Shown here piece after piece: positions 1 to 7,243 of a stretch of DNA of 64,000 nt. Both the position numbers and the translations under genes were made by a program. The notes under the pieces are model-generated. The model was not told where the DNA came from, ran no database searches, and worked only from the letters and a program-made list of their open reading frames with translations. Source of the stretch: Balneola sp. (lineage in GTDB: Bacteria; Bacteroidota; Rhodothermia; Balneolales; Balneolaceae); the NCBI GenBank assembly GCA_028284195.1, contig JANQSE010000002.1, forward strand, positions 1 through 64,000. Reading direction: 5' to 3'. Each line of letters begins with the position of its first letter. The stretch's first letter is position 1.

Positions 1-69
1 AATATTGTAACCAATCCGGTTCAAACGTATGTATCGGAATCAAAACCACAATCTATCCAAAACAGCTGA
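1..69 (+). CDS. 3' end of an upstream gene, possibly Nif3-like (partial)
   Basis: Frame 1 is open from the first base to a TGA at 67-69 and encodes the last 22 residues of a protein (ending NIVTNPVQTYVSESKPQSIQ-NS). The TNPVxxY-like tail and the position directly upstream of a CT398-family coiled-coil gene recall Nif3-like dinuclear-metal proteins, which sit in this place in many Bacteroidota genomes. That identity is inference from a very short tail plus context. The stop lies 10 bases before the ATG at 80, which supports that ATG as the start of the next gene. Confidence 0.45.
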   Translation, partial: NIVTNPVQTYVSESKPQSIQNS

Positions 70-79
70 AAAGCAATCC

Positions 80-814
80 ATGAAAGAAGCACTCCAACAA
101 TTAGCAAATTTACAATACATTGACAGCCGAATTGACGAGCTAAAGCAATTGAGAGGTGACCTTCCCGAAGAAATTCTGGACATTGAAACCGATATTGCAC
201 GAAAGGAAGCACGTCTTACCAAGCTTGAGCAAGAAGAAAAAGATCTTATTGTAGAGCATGACAACCTTAAGCTTGATGTAGCAAGTTCTGAAGAGAAAAC
301 TAAAAAATATGAAGACCAGCAACTTGCTGTTAGAAATAACAGAGAGTATGATGCTCTGACCAAAGAAATTGAAGCACAAAAGCAAGTGATGGAAACTTCT
401 ACTGCGCGTATTGCTGAAATTGCGAAACGCCAGGAAGAAATAGGCCCGGAAATTGAAGAAGCCCGCACTGAGCTGGAAGCTGCAAAAGCGGAGCTGGAAG
501 AAAAAAGCAGTAGTCTGGAAAGCGTGACCAAGTCTACTGAAGATGAAGAAGAAGTTCTTCTTAAAAAAAGAGATGAGGTTGAAAAGGAAGTAGATCCTCG
601 TTATCTGAGAAACTATAACCGCCTGCGTAATGGCTTAAATAACGGGATTGCTGTTGTAGCTATGGACAGAGGTGCTGCATTCGGTATGGCACTACCTCCC
701 CAAACTCAGGTTGAAGTTCGCAGAATGAACAAAGTAATCATCGACGAAAACAGCGGGCGTATAGTTATAGATCAATCATTTTTTGATAAAGCCAAAAAGC
801 AGCTCACTATTTGA
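80..814 (+). CDS. CT398-family coiled-coil protein lacking its zinc ribbon cysteines
   Basis: This 244-residue protein has the layout of the CT398/zf-RING_7 family: a long charged heptad-rich coiled coil (about residues 1-170) followed by a small C-terminal domain. The C-terminal motifs MALPPQTQVEVRR and SGRIVID match the family positions that normally read CGGCFxxLPPQ and CxxCGRIL. Here every zinc-ligand cysteine is gone, and the protein has no cysteine at all. Family members are poorly characterised cytoplasmic proteins, so no reaction can be assigned. The ATG at 80 is preferred over the ATG at 29, because the longer form would overlap the upstream reading frame that ends at 69. A strong terminator follows. 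Confidence 0.85.
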   Translation: MKEALQQLANLQYIDSRIDELKQLRGDLPEEILDIETDIARKEARLTKLEQEEKDLIVEHDNLKLDVASSEEKTKKYEDQQLAVRNNREYDALTKEIEAQKQVMETSTARIAEIAKRQEEIGPEIEEARTELEAAKAELEEKSSSLESVTKSTEDEEEVLLKKRDEVEKEVDPRYLRNYNRLRNGLNNGIAVVAMDRGAAFGMALPPQTQVEVRRMNKVIIDENSGRIVIDQSFFDKAKKQLTI

Positions 815-841
815 AAACACGTTGTCATCAACATTGAAATT

Positions 842-876
842 AAAAGGGAGGCTATTCGTAGCCTCCCTTTTTTTGT
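842..876 (+). terminator. Rho-independent terminator after the CT398-family gene
   Basis: A near-perfect stem (AAAGGGAGGCTA paired with TAGCCTCCCTTT) is closed by a UUCG tetraloop and followed by a run of seven T. It lies 28 bases after the stop codon and separates this gene from rnpB. Confidence 0.9.
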
Positions 877-912
877 TTGGTTTATCTCTTTGCTTTTAAA
901 ATTTTATCTTTC
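872..912 (+). promoter_or_regulatory. Probable rnpB promoter (Bacteroidota type)
   Basis: TATCTTTC at 905-912 fits the -7 consensus TAnnTTTG with one mismatch. TTTG motifs at 872-875 and 876-879 could serve as the -33 element, although the spacer (25 bases or more) is long. The predicted transcription start, a few bases after 912, coincides with the first base of the rnpB P1 helix at about 917, which supports the call. Confidence 0.5.
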
Positions 913-916
913 CAGC

Positions 917-1273
917 GGAAAGCTGGGTGATCGCTCCATACTTTTTTGTGCGGGGAGGAAAGTCCGGACACCAACAAGTACCGTGCTCTGCGATCCTTAG
1001 GGCGAAGCAGAGGCTCGTTGATGGAGACGTTAACGAGACAGAAAGTGCAACAGAAAACAAACTACCTCATTTCGGTGAGGAAAAGGTGAAAAGGTGAGGT
1101 AAGAGCTCACCGCTCCAAGGGTAACTTAGGAGGCACTGTAAACCTCGCGGGGTGCAAGTTCATGTAAGATGAGTCGCCACTTGTCGCAATGCCATCGGGT
1201 GGAACGCATCAGATAAATGATCGCCGAACCACGCTCTATGCGTGGGGTACAGAATCCGGCTTACAGGCTTTCC
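917..1273 (+). ncRNA. rnpB: RNase P RNA (bacterial type A-like)
   Basis: RNase P RNA is the catalytic RNA that removes 5' leaders from pre-tRNAs. The signature GAGGAAAGTCCGGAC near 956-970 is the conserved CR I core. Further conserved blocks follow: ACAGAAA around 1040-1055, the GGGTAACTTAGGAGGC region near 1118-1137 and the AGATAAATGATCGCC stretch near 1209-1224. The ends are set by the P1 helix: GGAAAGC at 917-923 pairs with GCTTTCC at 1267-1273. A terminator follows at once. Small open reading frames through this region are coincidental. Confidence 0.95.
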
Positions 1274-1284
1274 ACAATCACATC

Positions 1285-1320
1285 AACCCCCGCCCTTTCG
1301 GACGGGGGTTTGTTTGCTTT
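1285..1320 (+). terminator. rnpB: Rho-independent terminator of rnpB
   Basis: AACCCCCG pairs with CGGGGGTT around a short CTTTC-containing loop (1285-1310). A T-rich tail follows (TTTGTTTGCTTTTT). Confidence 0.85.
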
Positions 1321-1367
1321 TTAAAACTCTTTTCGTTAGAATGGTTGCACTTCTTAATCATAAGCAA

Positions 1368-1658
1368 ATGAAAGTAATGAGATTAAACATAATTATTATT
1401 TGCTCTTTTTTCTTTTTTTCGGGTATGGCTGAAAGTAAAATAATGGAAAATGAGGCGGCAACTATAGTTCAAAATTGTCAGCCGTGGTCTGGATTTTGTT
1501 TCACAAGCACGTGTATCATGGATTTCTTTCAAAACTATGGCTATCACGTAATATTTATAGATTGCGGTTTAGAACAATATAGATTTCAAGATACAGGCTG
1601 CATAGGGCCATCAGTATATGATTATTGCGACTCAGAAATTTTTGAAAACGAAAATTAG
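1368..1658 (+). CDS. Unrecognised small cysteine-rich exported protein
   Basis: This 96-residue protein starts with a signal-peptide-like segment (MKVMRLNIIIICSFFFFSGMAES). The short mature region holds six cysteines (in QNC, GFC, STC, IDC, TGC and DYC), so disulfide bonding after export is plausible. I recognise no family. The start at 1368 was chosen because longer versions would run back through the rnpB terminator, and because the signal peptide begins there. An alternative ATG lies at 1377. The stop is only 12 bases before the next exported protein, so the two are probably co-transcribed. No clear Shine-Dalgarno sequence is visible. Confidence 0.55.
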   Translation: MKVMRLNIIIICSFFFFSGMAESKIMENEAATIVQNCQPWSGFCFTSTCIMDFFQNYGYHVIFIDCGLEQYRFQDTGCIGPSVYDYCDSEIFENEN

Positions 1659-1670
1659 CTCTTTCCCGCT

Positions 1671-2390
1671 ATGAAACTATTTAGCTCCTCAATCCTTTTT
1701 TTAAGTTTCATCTTCGCAATTTCATGCAACACAAACATTGAAGATGATATGAAAATTCAAGCGGTCAACGCCCTCAATAAGTATGAAAATTCTAATTACT
1801 CTTTAGATCAAGGTAGCAAAAGCTTCATTGTGTTTGGTACTCAAGAAAACGACAAATCAATTTTGAACTTTAATAAAATAAAGCAAAAAAGCCCCGGGTT
1901 TAAAGAAGCCATGAAAGTGAGGCGAAAAAGCAGCCTGGAAAGAAATGAAATTATAAATGCTATTATTGAGAAAAGCTCCTGGTTCGAGATAGATGATTAT
2001 TTTGTCCAAATAGAAGATTCTATACAAGAAAACTTATTTATTTCTTCAATAGAACAAGAAATATCTATTAGAGCTTTAAACGATTTAATTTCCGTTTCAG
2101 AAGAAAGGCCCCTTACAAATGAAGAAGCATTAACGGTAAAGAAATACATACTTATCTTGGACAAAAATAATTTTCCAGATATTGTATTCATTTCAAAAGC
2201 TATGCAGACTTCTTCTAAGGCCTTTAGTTCAAAAGACATGAACAAAATCATTTCTAATCTTAAAATTAATGCCCGGAAGGCTCTTAGTAATTGTGAAGAT
2301 TGTTTCCAAAAAAGAGAGCGGAATGAGTTTGAAAGGCAAAGAGATTTATATTTTAATTCCATGAAAGAAAGCCTTAAAATCATAAATTAA
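1671..2390 (+). CDS. Unrecognised lipoprotein, 239 residues
   Basis: The N-terminus is a lipoprotein signal: a hydrophobic stretch then FAISC, with the cysteine at about residue 19 as the likely lipidation site. The mature part is mostly helical, rich in Lys, Glu, Ser and Asn. It contains a late CEDC pair (about residue 213) followed by a charged helix. No family is recognised. It follows the small cysteine-rich protein after 12 bases. Its last 11 bases overlap the end of the convergent smpB gene, so its stop codon lies within smpB. Its codon usage looks more AT-rich than its neighbours, by eye only. Confidence 0.65.
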   Translation: MKLFSSSILFLSFIFAISCNTNIEDDMKIQAVNALNKYENSNYSLDQGSKSFIVFGTQENDKSILNFNKIKQKSPGFKEAMKVRRKSSLERNEIINAIIEKSSWFEIDDYFVQIEDSIQENLFISSIEQEISIRALNDLISVSEERPLTNEEALTVKKYILILDKNNFPDIVFISKAMQTSSKAFSSKDMNKIISNLKINARKALSNCEDCFQKRERNEFERQRDLYFNSMKESLKIIN

Positions 2391-2844
2391 CCTTATAGCT
2401 ACCCTTTACATTTCGATCTATCTGTCGCTTCAAATCTTTTTCTTTGATGGTATCTCTTTTGTCGTAACTCTTTTTGCCTTTCGCCACACCAAGCTGGATT
2501 TTTGCATAGCCATGAGAGAAGTACAATTTTAGCGGAATAAGTGTATATCCTTTTTGCTGTACATACTTGTCAAGCTCGCGGATTTCTTTTTTACTGAGCA
2601 GCAGCTTACGAATGCGAAGAGGGTCGTGGTTGTTGTACGAGCCATGTTCATATGGCTTAATGTATAAATCCCGAAGAAACACTTCCCGATCCTGAATGTA
2701 AGCGAAAGAATCTGTAAAAGATGCTTTTCCTTGCCGCAACGACTTTACTTCCGTGCCCTGGAGCACAATTCCTGCTTCATACTTCTCATCGATATGGTAA
2801 TCGTGAAAAGCTTTCCGGTTTTGTATAGTTGGTGTGTTGCTCAT
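2380..2844 (-). CDS. smpB: SsrA-binding protein SmpB
   Basis: SmpB binds tmRNA and brings it to stalled ribosomes for trans-translation. The 154-residue protein has the full family signature: N-terminal RKAFHDYHIDEKYEAGI, the TEVKSLRQGKASFTDS block, the YxxGxxxNHDPLRxRKLLL region, and the basic tail KGKKSYDKRDTIKEKDLKRQ. After the usual DR near the end there are ten further residues (NVKGSYKVNL), a slightly unusual tail. These codons are the ones overlapping the convergent lipoprotein gene. The mRNA carries AAAGGAAA just before the ATG. Confidence 0.96.
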   Translation of the reverse strand: MSNTPTIQNRKAFHDYHIDEKYEAGIVLQGTEVKSLRQGKASFTDSFAYIQDREVFLRDLYIKPYEHGSYNNHDPLRIRKLLLSKKEIRELDKYVQQKGYTLIPLKLYFSHGYAKIQLGVAKGKKSYDKRDTIKEKDLKRQIDRNVKGSYKVNL

Positions 2845-2856
2845 TTTCCTTTTAGA

Positions 2857-2945
2857 GTCATTCAGAGCGAAAGCGATAAATCTTCACAACTCATCTTTGC
2901 AAATAAGTAAACATTAAGATCTTTCAGGGGTATCCTTAGGATGAT
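2857..2945. repeat. Degenerate copy of a dispersed inverted-repeat element (tentative)
   Basis: The gap between smpB and the next upstream gene starts GTCATTCAGAGCGAAAGCG and runs to AATCTT. About 30 bases later it has AAGATCTTTC, running to TTAGGATGAT, roughly an inverted copy. The GTCATyC...GATCT arms resemble those of the clear elements at 14857-14935 and 18935-19018. The match is much weaker here, so this is a tentative call. Confidence 0.3.
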
Positions 2946-2957
2946 TTTATATTAAAA

Positions 2958-3383
2958 CTAAACCTCGAAACCCAATGCTTCCAGTTCCTCTACAATTTTT
3001 GCGTCCGGGCTGCGATCCGGGAAAGTTCTGTAGATTCCAAGAATCTGCTCGATTTCGCTGACTGCTTTTTCGTTATCCGGATTAATCTTCAGCACTTCGA
3101 TATATTGTGCTAACGCGCCGTTCATTTTATCGCGCATGTTGGTTACATCAGAATCGCGATACTCTAAAAACAGCCCGTAGTTCAGGTGTGTTTTTTCTCT
3201 AAGTGCCATCACCTCTTCGCTTTTTTCCTGGCTTTCAAGCAAGGTGAGTGCATCAGTATATTGATCATTATCTAAAAAGAATTCGACTTTTTCAGATAGC
3301 GATTGTGGCGGCGGTGTTTGTTTTTTTGGTTCGGCACACGCCATTGCACCTGCAATCAACAGAAGTATAAACACGTTTTTCAT
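2958..3383 (-). CDS. TPR-like lipoprotein of unknown function
   Basis: This 141-residue protein has a signal segment ending AGAMAC, which is a weak lipobox. The mature part has two helical repeats that look like tetratricopeptide units, around residues 32-70 (LDNDQYTDALTLLESQEK) and 85-120 (GALAQYIEVLKINPDNEKA). TPR lipoproteins usually act as scaffolds in the cell envelope, but the partner is unknown here. It begins 7 bases after the M50 protease gene ends, so the two are very likely in one operon with the arginine deiminase gene upstream. Confidence 0.75.
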   Translation of the reverse strand: MKNVFILLLIAGAMACAEPKKQTPPPQSLSEKVEFFLDNDQYTDALTLLESQEKSEEVMALREKTHLNYGLFLEYRDSDVTNMRDKMNGALAQYIEVLKINPDNEKAVSEIEQILGIYRTFPDRSPDAKIVEELEALGFEV

Positions 3384-3390
3384 GGCTTTT

Positions 3391-4617
3391 TTATAGTGTA
3401 AATATTGGGTTCAAGCTTATACAGAGTACAAATATAAGCATACTTAACCAGCCTAACACTTTTCTTCCGGGAGAAAGTGGTTGATAAAATGTAACCGGAG
3501 GATGCTCAACTTTAACAACAAAAGTGATGAAAAACATCCATACTCCCCAAATCAAGGATGATTGCCCTTCCTGAGCTCCGCTGATGATGTAAATATAGAT
3601 TGCTGATGCAATCATTGAAGAGACAAACATTGTGCTTACCCACTTCGATTCTTTATGAAAAGCAATTTGCATCACTGAAAATAAGATCAATGCCCATAGC
3701 ACCCATGAAAGAGCTCCAAAATCGGTGTCGTATTTGCCAAGCAGTTCATGAAAAAAGGGTACAAGCTCTGTTCCTGCAAGAGTAGTTATAAAAGTGAAAA
3801 AGATTCGGGCTGCAATTTTATGTTTCTTGTAGCCAATCAGGGAATACAAAATGTGCCCGCCATCGAGCTGGCCTACCGGCATCAGGTTAAGGGCGGTAAA
3901 AAATAACCCAAACCATCCTGCAAGTAACCAAGGATAATGATACATCTCCCAAAGTGGGGGCACGTTGTCAAACATGGATGCAAGGAAGCCATACAGCAAT
4001 GTATTACCAAAAACAATCGTCATTCCTTCGGCGCCTCCCAAAACGTTCTCCGGGTACTCGCCGGTTCTGGCCACATATTCTTTAAGTTCTTCGTGGCCAC
4101 CAAAATTTTGTACATAGTTGGGCTCAGGAAGTGTGGCAAAACCAACGATCAGAATTATTAGTGAAACTATAAATCCGGCAAGCGGCCCTGCGACACCAAT
4201 ATCAAACAACTTTTTGGTTTGGTGAATCTTTTCTTTGATGCGAATGACTGCTCCCAACGTTCCTATACCAACCGGCAGCGGAATGTAATAGGGTAATGTT
4301 ACTTTGATGTTGTGATATACTGCGGCAAAGTAATGCCCAAATTCATGAAATGTGAGGAAAGACAGAAGCAGCGTTGCGAATAAAACCCCGCGAAGTAAAT
4401 CTTCTGCACCAGGTAAAATCAATGGGCCAATTATAAATGTTCCATCACCAAAGCCGACAAATACTGAACCAACTACAGAAACAGAAATAAATGTGAGCAC
4501 AAAAAGCCCAAGATGCTTTAAAATCGTTTTTGTATCTGGTTTATTTTTGAACTCTTTCTTTGTGGGCAAAACTTCAGATTTTGCCTCTATTGTCGGTTGC
4601 TCCTGGTTATTATTCAA
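3391..4617 (-). CDS. M50-family (site-2-protease-like) membrane metalloprotease
   Basis: This 408-residue polytopic membrane protein has HEFGH at residues 91-95 inside a hydrophobic segment (LLSFLTFHEFGHYFAAV). It also has NLMPVGQLDGGH near residues 245-256. Together these are the zinc ligands and catalytic glutamate of peptidase family M50. There is no obvious PDZ domain, so it resembles the short EGY/cyanobacterial-type subgroup. Substrates are unknown. The start is a TTG at 4617, supported by AGAGGAT a few bases upstream in the mRNA, one of the better Shine-Dalgarno sequences here. It starts 12 bases after the arginine deiminase gene ends. Confidence 0.9.
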   Translation of the reverse strand: MNNNQEQPTIEAKSEVLPTKKEFKNKPDTKTILKHLGLFVLTFISVSVVGSVFVGFGDGTFIIGPLILPGAEDLLRGVLFATLLLSFLTFHEFGHYFAAVYHNIKVTLPYYIPLPVGIGTLGAVIRIKEKIHQTKKLFDIGVAGPLAGFIVSLIILIVGFATLPEPNYVQNFGGHEELKEYVARTGEYPENVLGGAEGMTIVFGNTLLYGFLASMFDNVPPLWEMYHYPWLLAGWFGLFFTALNLMPVGQLDGGHILYSLIGYKKHKIAARIFFTFITTLAGTELVPFFHELLGKYDTDFGALSWVLWALILFSVMQIAFHKESKWVSTMFVSSMIASAIYIYIISGAQEGQSSLIWGVWMFFITFVVKVEHPPVTFYQPLSPGRKVLGWLSMLIFVLCISLNPIFTL

Positions 4618-4629
4618 TGAATATCCTCT

Positions 4630-5859
4630 TTAAACAGCTACTCTTGAAATGGGCATCGTCATACAGCGCGCGCCGCCACGGCCTCTGCATAGTTCATGCC
4701 CCTGAAAACTTACGGCGATTTTATTTTCCTGATTCAGGTTCAATCCCTTTTTTCCATACTCTTCAATAAACTCGAACTGATTCATATAAGAATAACCGTG
4801 ATCAACCAGTGCATTAAAAGTATTGGTATTACGCTCATACCCTACAATCACGCCTGGAGCTAATGCAAATACATTCGCTCCGTCCGTCCATTGCTCCCGA
4901 AATTGATTGGTTCGGTCTTCGCCGCCGCATTTAATAAATGTATAGTTTTTATCCGAAAACTCATTCAATGCTTCCTGAAGCGAGCCTCTCGATTTAGCCT
5001 GAATTTCTCCGTTTGCCTTTTGAAGTGCCACAACATTGTCCCGCTGCTCCATAATTGCCGGAGGGAATGCGATACATTCATTACTGCTTGCAAATGTAAA
5101 TATAGTATCCAGGTGCATGGATGCTCTTTGTTTAGGTATGTCAACAGCAAGTACTGTTTTTACACCATGGTTTAACAGTCCATCAGCTGCTTTCATCAAA
5201 CCGGTAAACGATGTTCTTTCACTCATTCCGATTAAAACCAACTTATCAGATTCCACTAATACATCGCCGCCTTCTATGGATTGATTTCCCGATATGCGAA
5301 TTGCCTTTTCTTTGACTGATTCAAAAAGAGAATGATACTGAACAATGGTTTCCATTATCAGAGATTCCCGAAGCCGTGTTTTTGTAGCTGCCCGGGATAA
5401 CAGAATAGTATCGCCTACAACAGCAGCAAGGTCTCGTGTAAATAATAAATTGGGTGAAGGCAAAAGGCTGAATGAATTATCGCCGGGAAGTTTTCCCTGT
5501 ATACTAAATTCCAGCAGGCTTTCAGGTTCCAGTTTTCTTAATTCTTTTTCAATAACAGAAAGGTTTTCTTCGGGAAACTCACGGATCATTTGCTCGATAA
5601 AAAACGCCCGGGCATCTTCGATTTTAATTGCTTCTCTGAACAGATCCACTATTTCAAACACTTTTCCCGCAGAAGAGATCGCCGTTTTGAATACATCAAG
5701 CATATCTAAATGTTCCTGGCGGGCATCATCTTCAAAAATAATATCATCGAATAGCAGCTCATCTTTAAGTTCCGGATTCACCAAAGAAACCTCGTGGCCC
5801 GGTGTATGCACAATAACACCATTTAAGTGTCCTATTTCTGAAGAAACATTAATATCCAT
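4630..5859 (-). CDS. arcA: Arginine deiminase family protein
   Basis: The protein (409 residues from this ATG) belongs to the amidinotransferase/arginine deiminase superfamily, which hydrolyses arginine to citrulline and ammonia. Visible motifs are FTRD in LLFTRDLAAVVGD, SIEGGDVLV, SMHLDTIFT with the catalytic His, and the C-terminal CRGRGGARCMTMPISR with the nucleophilic Cys at about residue 399. No ornithine transcarbamylase or carbamate kinase gene lies nearby, so this is not a classical arc operon. A longer form starting at a TTG at 5886 is unlikely, because that TTG is part of the -7 promoter element. Confidence 0.9.
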   Translation of the reverse strand: MDINVSSEIGHLNGVIVHTPGHEVSLVNPELKDELLFDDIIFEDDARQEHLDMLDVFKTAISSAGKVFEIVDLFREAIKIEDARAFFIEQMIREFPEENLSVIEKELRKLEPESLLEFSIQGKLPGDNSFSLLPSPNLLFTRDLAAVVGDTILLSRAATKTRLRESLIMETIVQYHSLFESVKEKAIRISGNQSIEGGDVLVESDKLVLIGMSERTSFTGLMKAADGLLNHGVKTVLAVDIPKQRASMHLDTIFTFASSNECIAFPPAIMEQRDNVVALQKANGEIQAKSRGSLQEALNEFSDKNYTFIKCGGEDRTNQFREQWTDGANVFALAPGVIVGYERNTNTFNALVDHGYSYMNQFEFIEEYGKKGLNLNQENKIAVSFQGHELCRGRGGARCMTMPISRVAV

Positions 5860-5883
5860 AAAAACTATTGCTAAAATTGTGCT

Positions 5884-5891
5884 CAAATATA
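5884..5891 (-). promoter_or_regulatory. arcA: -7 promoter element for the arginine deiminase operon
   Basis: Read on the minus strand this is TATATTTG, a perfect match to the Bacteroidota TAnnTTTG -7 element. It lies about 25 bases upstream of the ATG at 5859. No convincing TTTG -33 box is seen at the usual distance. It argues that translation starts at 5859. Confidence 0.55.
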
Positions 5892-5959
5892 GGGGTTCAT
5901 TTACCCATATTTAAAATGTATTTCTCCATTGCCTTGTCTATTTTAATGCCCGCAGATAA

Positions 5960-6817
5960 ATGCTTATGATCTCAAAATCTGAAATAAAATCTTTATTGTT
6001 TCTGATGGATGACCCTGATCCGTTTGTACAGAAGTCTGTCAACAACCGATTTGTTGAACTTGGTGAAAATGTGGTGCCCCTGCTGGATCAATATCGGATT
6101 GATCTAAAAAATGGTGTTGAAAGGGATCGGGTAAATGAGCTTATCCACACCCTCACATTTGATGGACTCCAGGCCGATTTTATTGATGCACTGGAGCAGG
6201 GAGTAAAAAACCGAAAAGATCTTGAGTCGATTATTTTTCTGCTTTCCAGATTTGTAAACCCCACTATTGATACCAAACACTATACAAAAAAACTTGACCA
6301 TTTTGCTGAAATGGTTGCTCCGGGCATACGCTACAAGCTGGATGAAAAAAGGAAAGCAAAACAGCTATTCAAGTTCATTTTCGAAGATCTGAATTTTCGC
6401 GGTGACCAAAACGATTATCATAACCCCGAAAATTGCTTTTTGCACCAGGTTATAGACCGGCGGGTCGGCCTCCCTATTTCTTTAAGCATGGTGGCCATGT
6501 TTGTTGCACAAAGATTAGATCTGCCCGTTTTTGGAGTAAATATGCCAATTCATTTTATGCTCACCTATATAGGTGACCGGGAGGAATATCTTATAGATCC
6601 TTATGACAATGGTGCTGTGGTTACCTATGATCAGTGCTACTTCTTTCTCAAGAAAAATAATATTGAACCAAAGCCTGAGTATTTCCAGGTTGCTTCTGAT
6701 ATGGATATCCTGATTCGTACTCTTCGAAATTTAATCCATAGCTATGAAAGAAAGGAACAACTTGAAAAAATCGAGGATCTAAAGCAATTGCTTTCAACCA
6801 TTGAATTATACGATTAA
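5960..6817 (+). CDS. SirB1/transglutaminase-fold protein
   Basis: This 285-residue protein matches the SirB1-N (transglutaminase_9) family. After a helical N-terminal region come HNPENCFLHQVIDRRVGLPISLS, with a candidate active Cys at residue 159, then NMPIHFML (His) and YLIDPYDNG (Asp). This Cys-His-Asp order is the transglutaminase/cysteine-protease triad. The biochemical role of SirB1 proteins is not established. The gene opens a plus-strand run and shares its intergenic region with the divergent arginine deiminase promoter. A second in-frame ATG lies two codons downstream. Confidence 0.85.
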   Translation: MLMISKSEIKSLLFLMDDPDPFVQKSVNNRFVELGENVVPLLDQYRIDLKNGVERDRVNELIHTLTFDGLQADFIDALEQGVKNRKDLESIIFLLSRFVNPTIDTKHYTKKLDHFAEMVAPGIRYKLDEKRKAKQLFKFIFEDLNFRGDQNDYHNPENCFLHQVIDRRVGLPISLSMVAMFVAQRLDLPVFGVNMPIHFMLTYIGDREEYLIDPYDNGAVVTYDQCYFFLKKNNIEPKPEYFQVASDMDILIRTLRNLIHSYERKEQLEKIEDLKQLLSTIELYD

Positions 6818-6829
6818 ACTACCCCAGCC

Positions 6830-7240
6830 ATGGCGCGATATTCAGGAACAGCTTTATTAAAAAAACTTGGTATAAAGCCCGGCTACAAAGTTCTTGCTGT
6901 GAATGAGCCCAGTCATTATTTCAACATGTTAGGGGAATTACCCGAAGAGGCAGCCGTTGTGGATAAGAACTTCACCGGGTCTATTAATTTTATTCATGTG
7001 TTTTGTAAAACCGAAGAAGAACTACATAACTTATTCCCTCCGCTTAAACACAAATTAGATATCAATGGATTAATTTGGGTTTCCTGGATCAAAAAAATTT
7101 CAAAGAATTACGAATCTACTTTCTCCGAAAATGATGTTCGTACTTTGGGGCTTAACATCGGGTTAGTTGATGTAAAGATTTGTGCTGTTGATGAGGATTG
7201 GAGTGGCTTGAAATTTGTTTACAGAGTTAAGGACAGATAG
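6830..7240 (+). CDS. DUF3052 family protein
   Basis: This 136-residue protein fits the DUF3052 family: N-terminal YSGTALLKKLGIKPGYKV, a central strand-helix core (INFIHVFCKTEEELHNLFPPL), GLIWVSWIKK, and the terminal CAVDEDWSGLKFVYR. Members are small soluble proteins of unknown function, some annotated as related to methyltransferase-type folds. It starts 12 bases after the SirB1-like gene and ends 3 bases before the dehydrogenase gene, so all three are probably one transcript. Confidence 0.88.
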   Translation: MARYSGTALLKKLGIKPGYKVLAVNEPSHYFNMLGELPEEAAVVDKNFTGSINFIHVFCKTEEELHNLFPPLKHKLDINGLIWVSWIKKISKNYESTFSENDVRTLGLNIGLVDVKICAVDEDWSGLKFVYRVKDR

Positions 7241-7243
7241 ATA

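Noticed and set aside
29-79. Upstream ATG for the CT398-family protein.
   Set aside because: It overlaps the frame of the preceding gene, which ends at 69, and adds residues absent from the family.
1189-1371. Open frames running through the 3' half of rnpB and its terminator.
   Set aside because: The RNA gene explains the sequence. The frames have no start context and their translations show no protein-like features.
6141-6966. Two perfect DnaA boxes (6141-6149 and 6958-6966).
   Set aside because: They lie singly inside coding sequences without neighbouring boxes or AT-rich unwinding DNA. They show that isolated perfect boxes occur by chance or as titration sites, so only the cluster at 13.1-13.5 kb was called.
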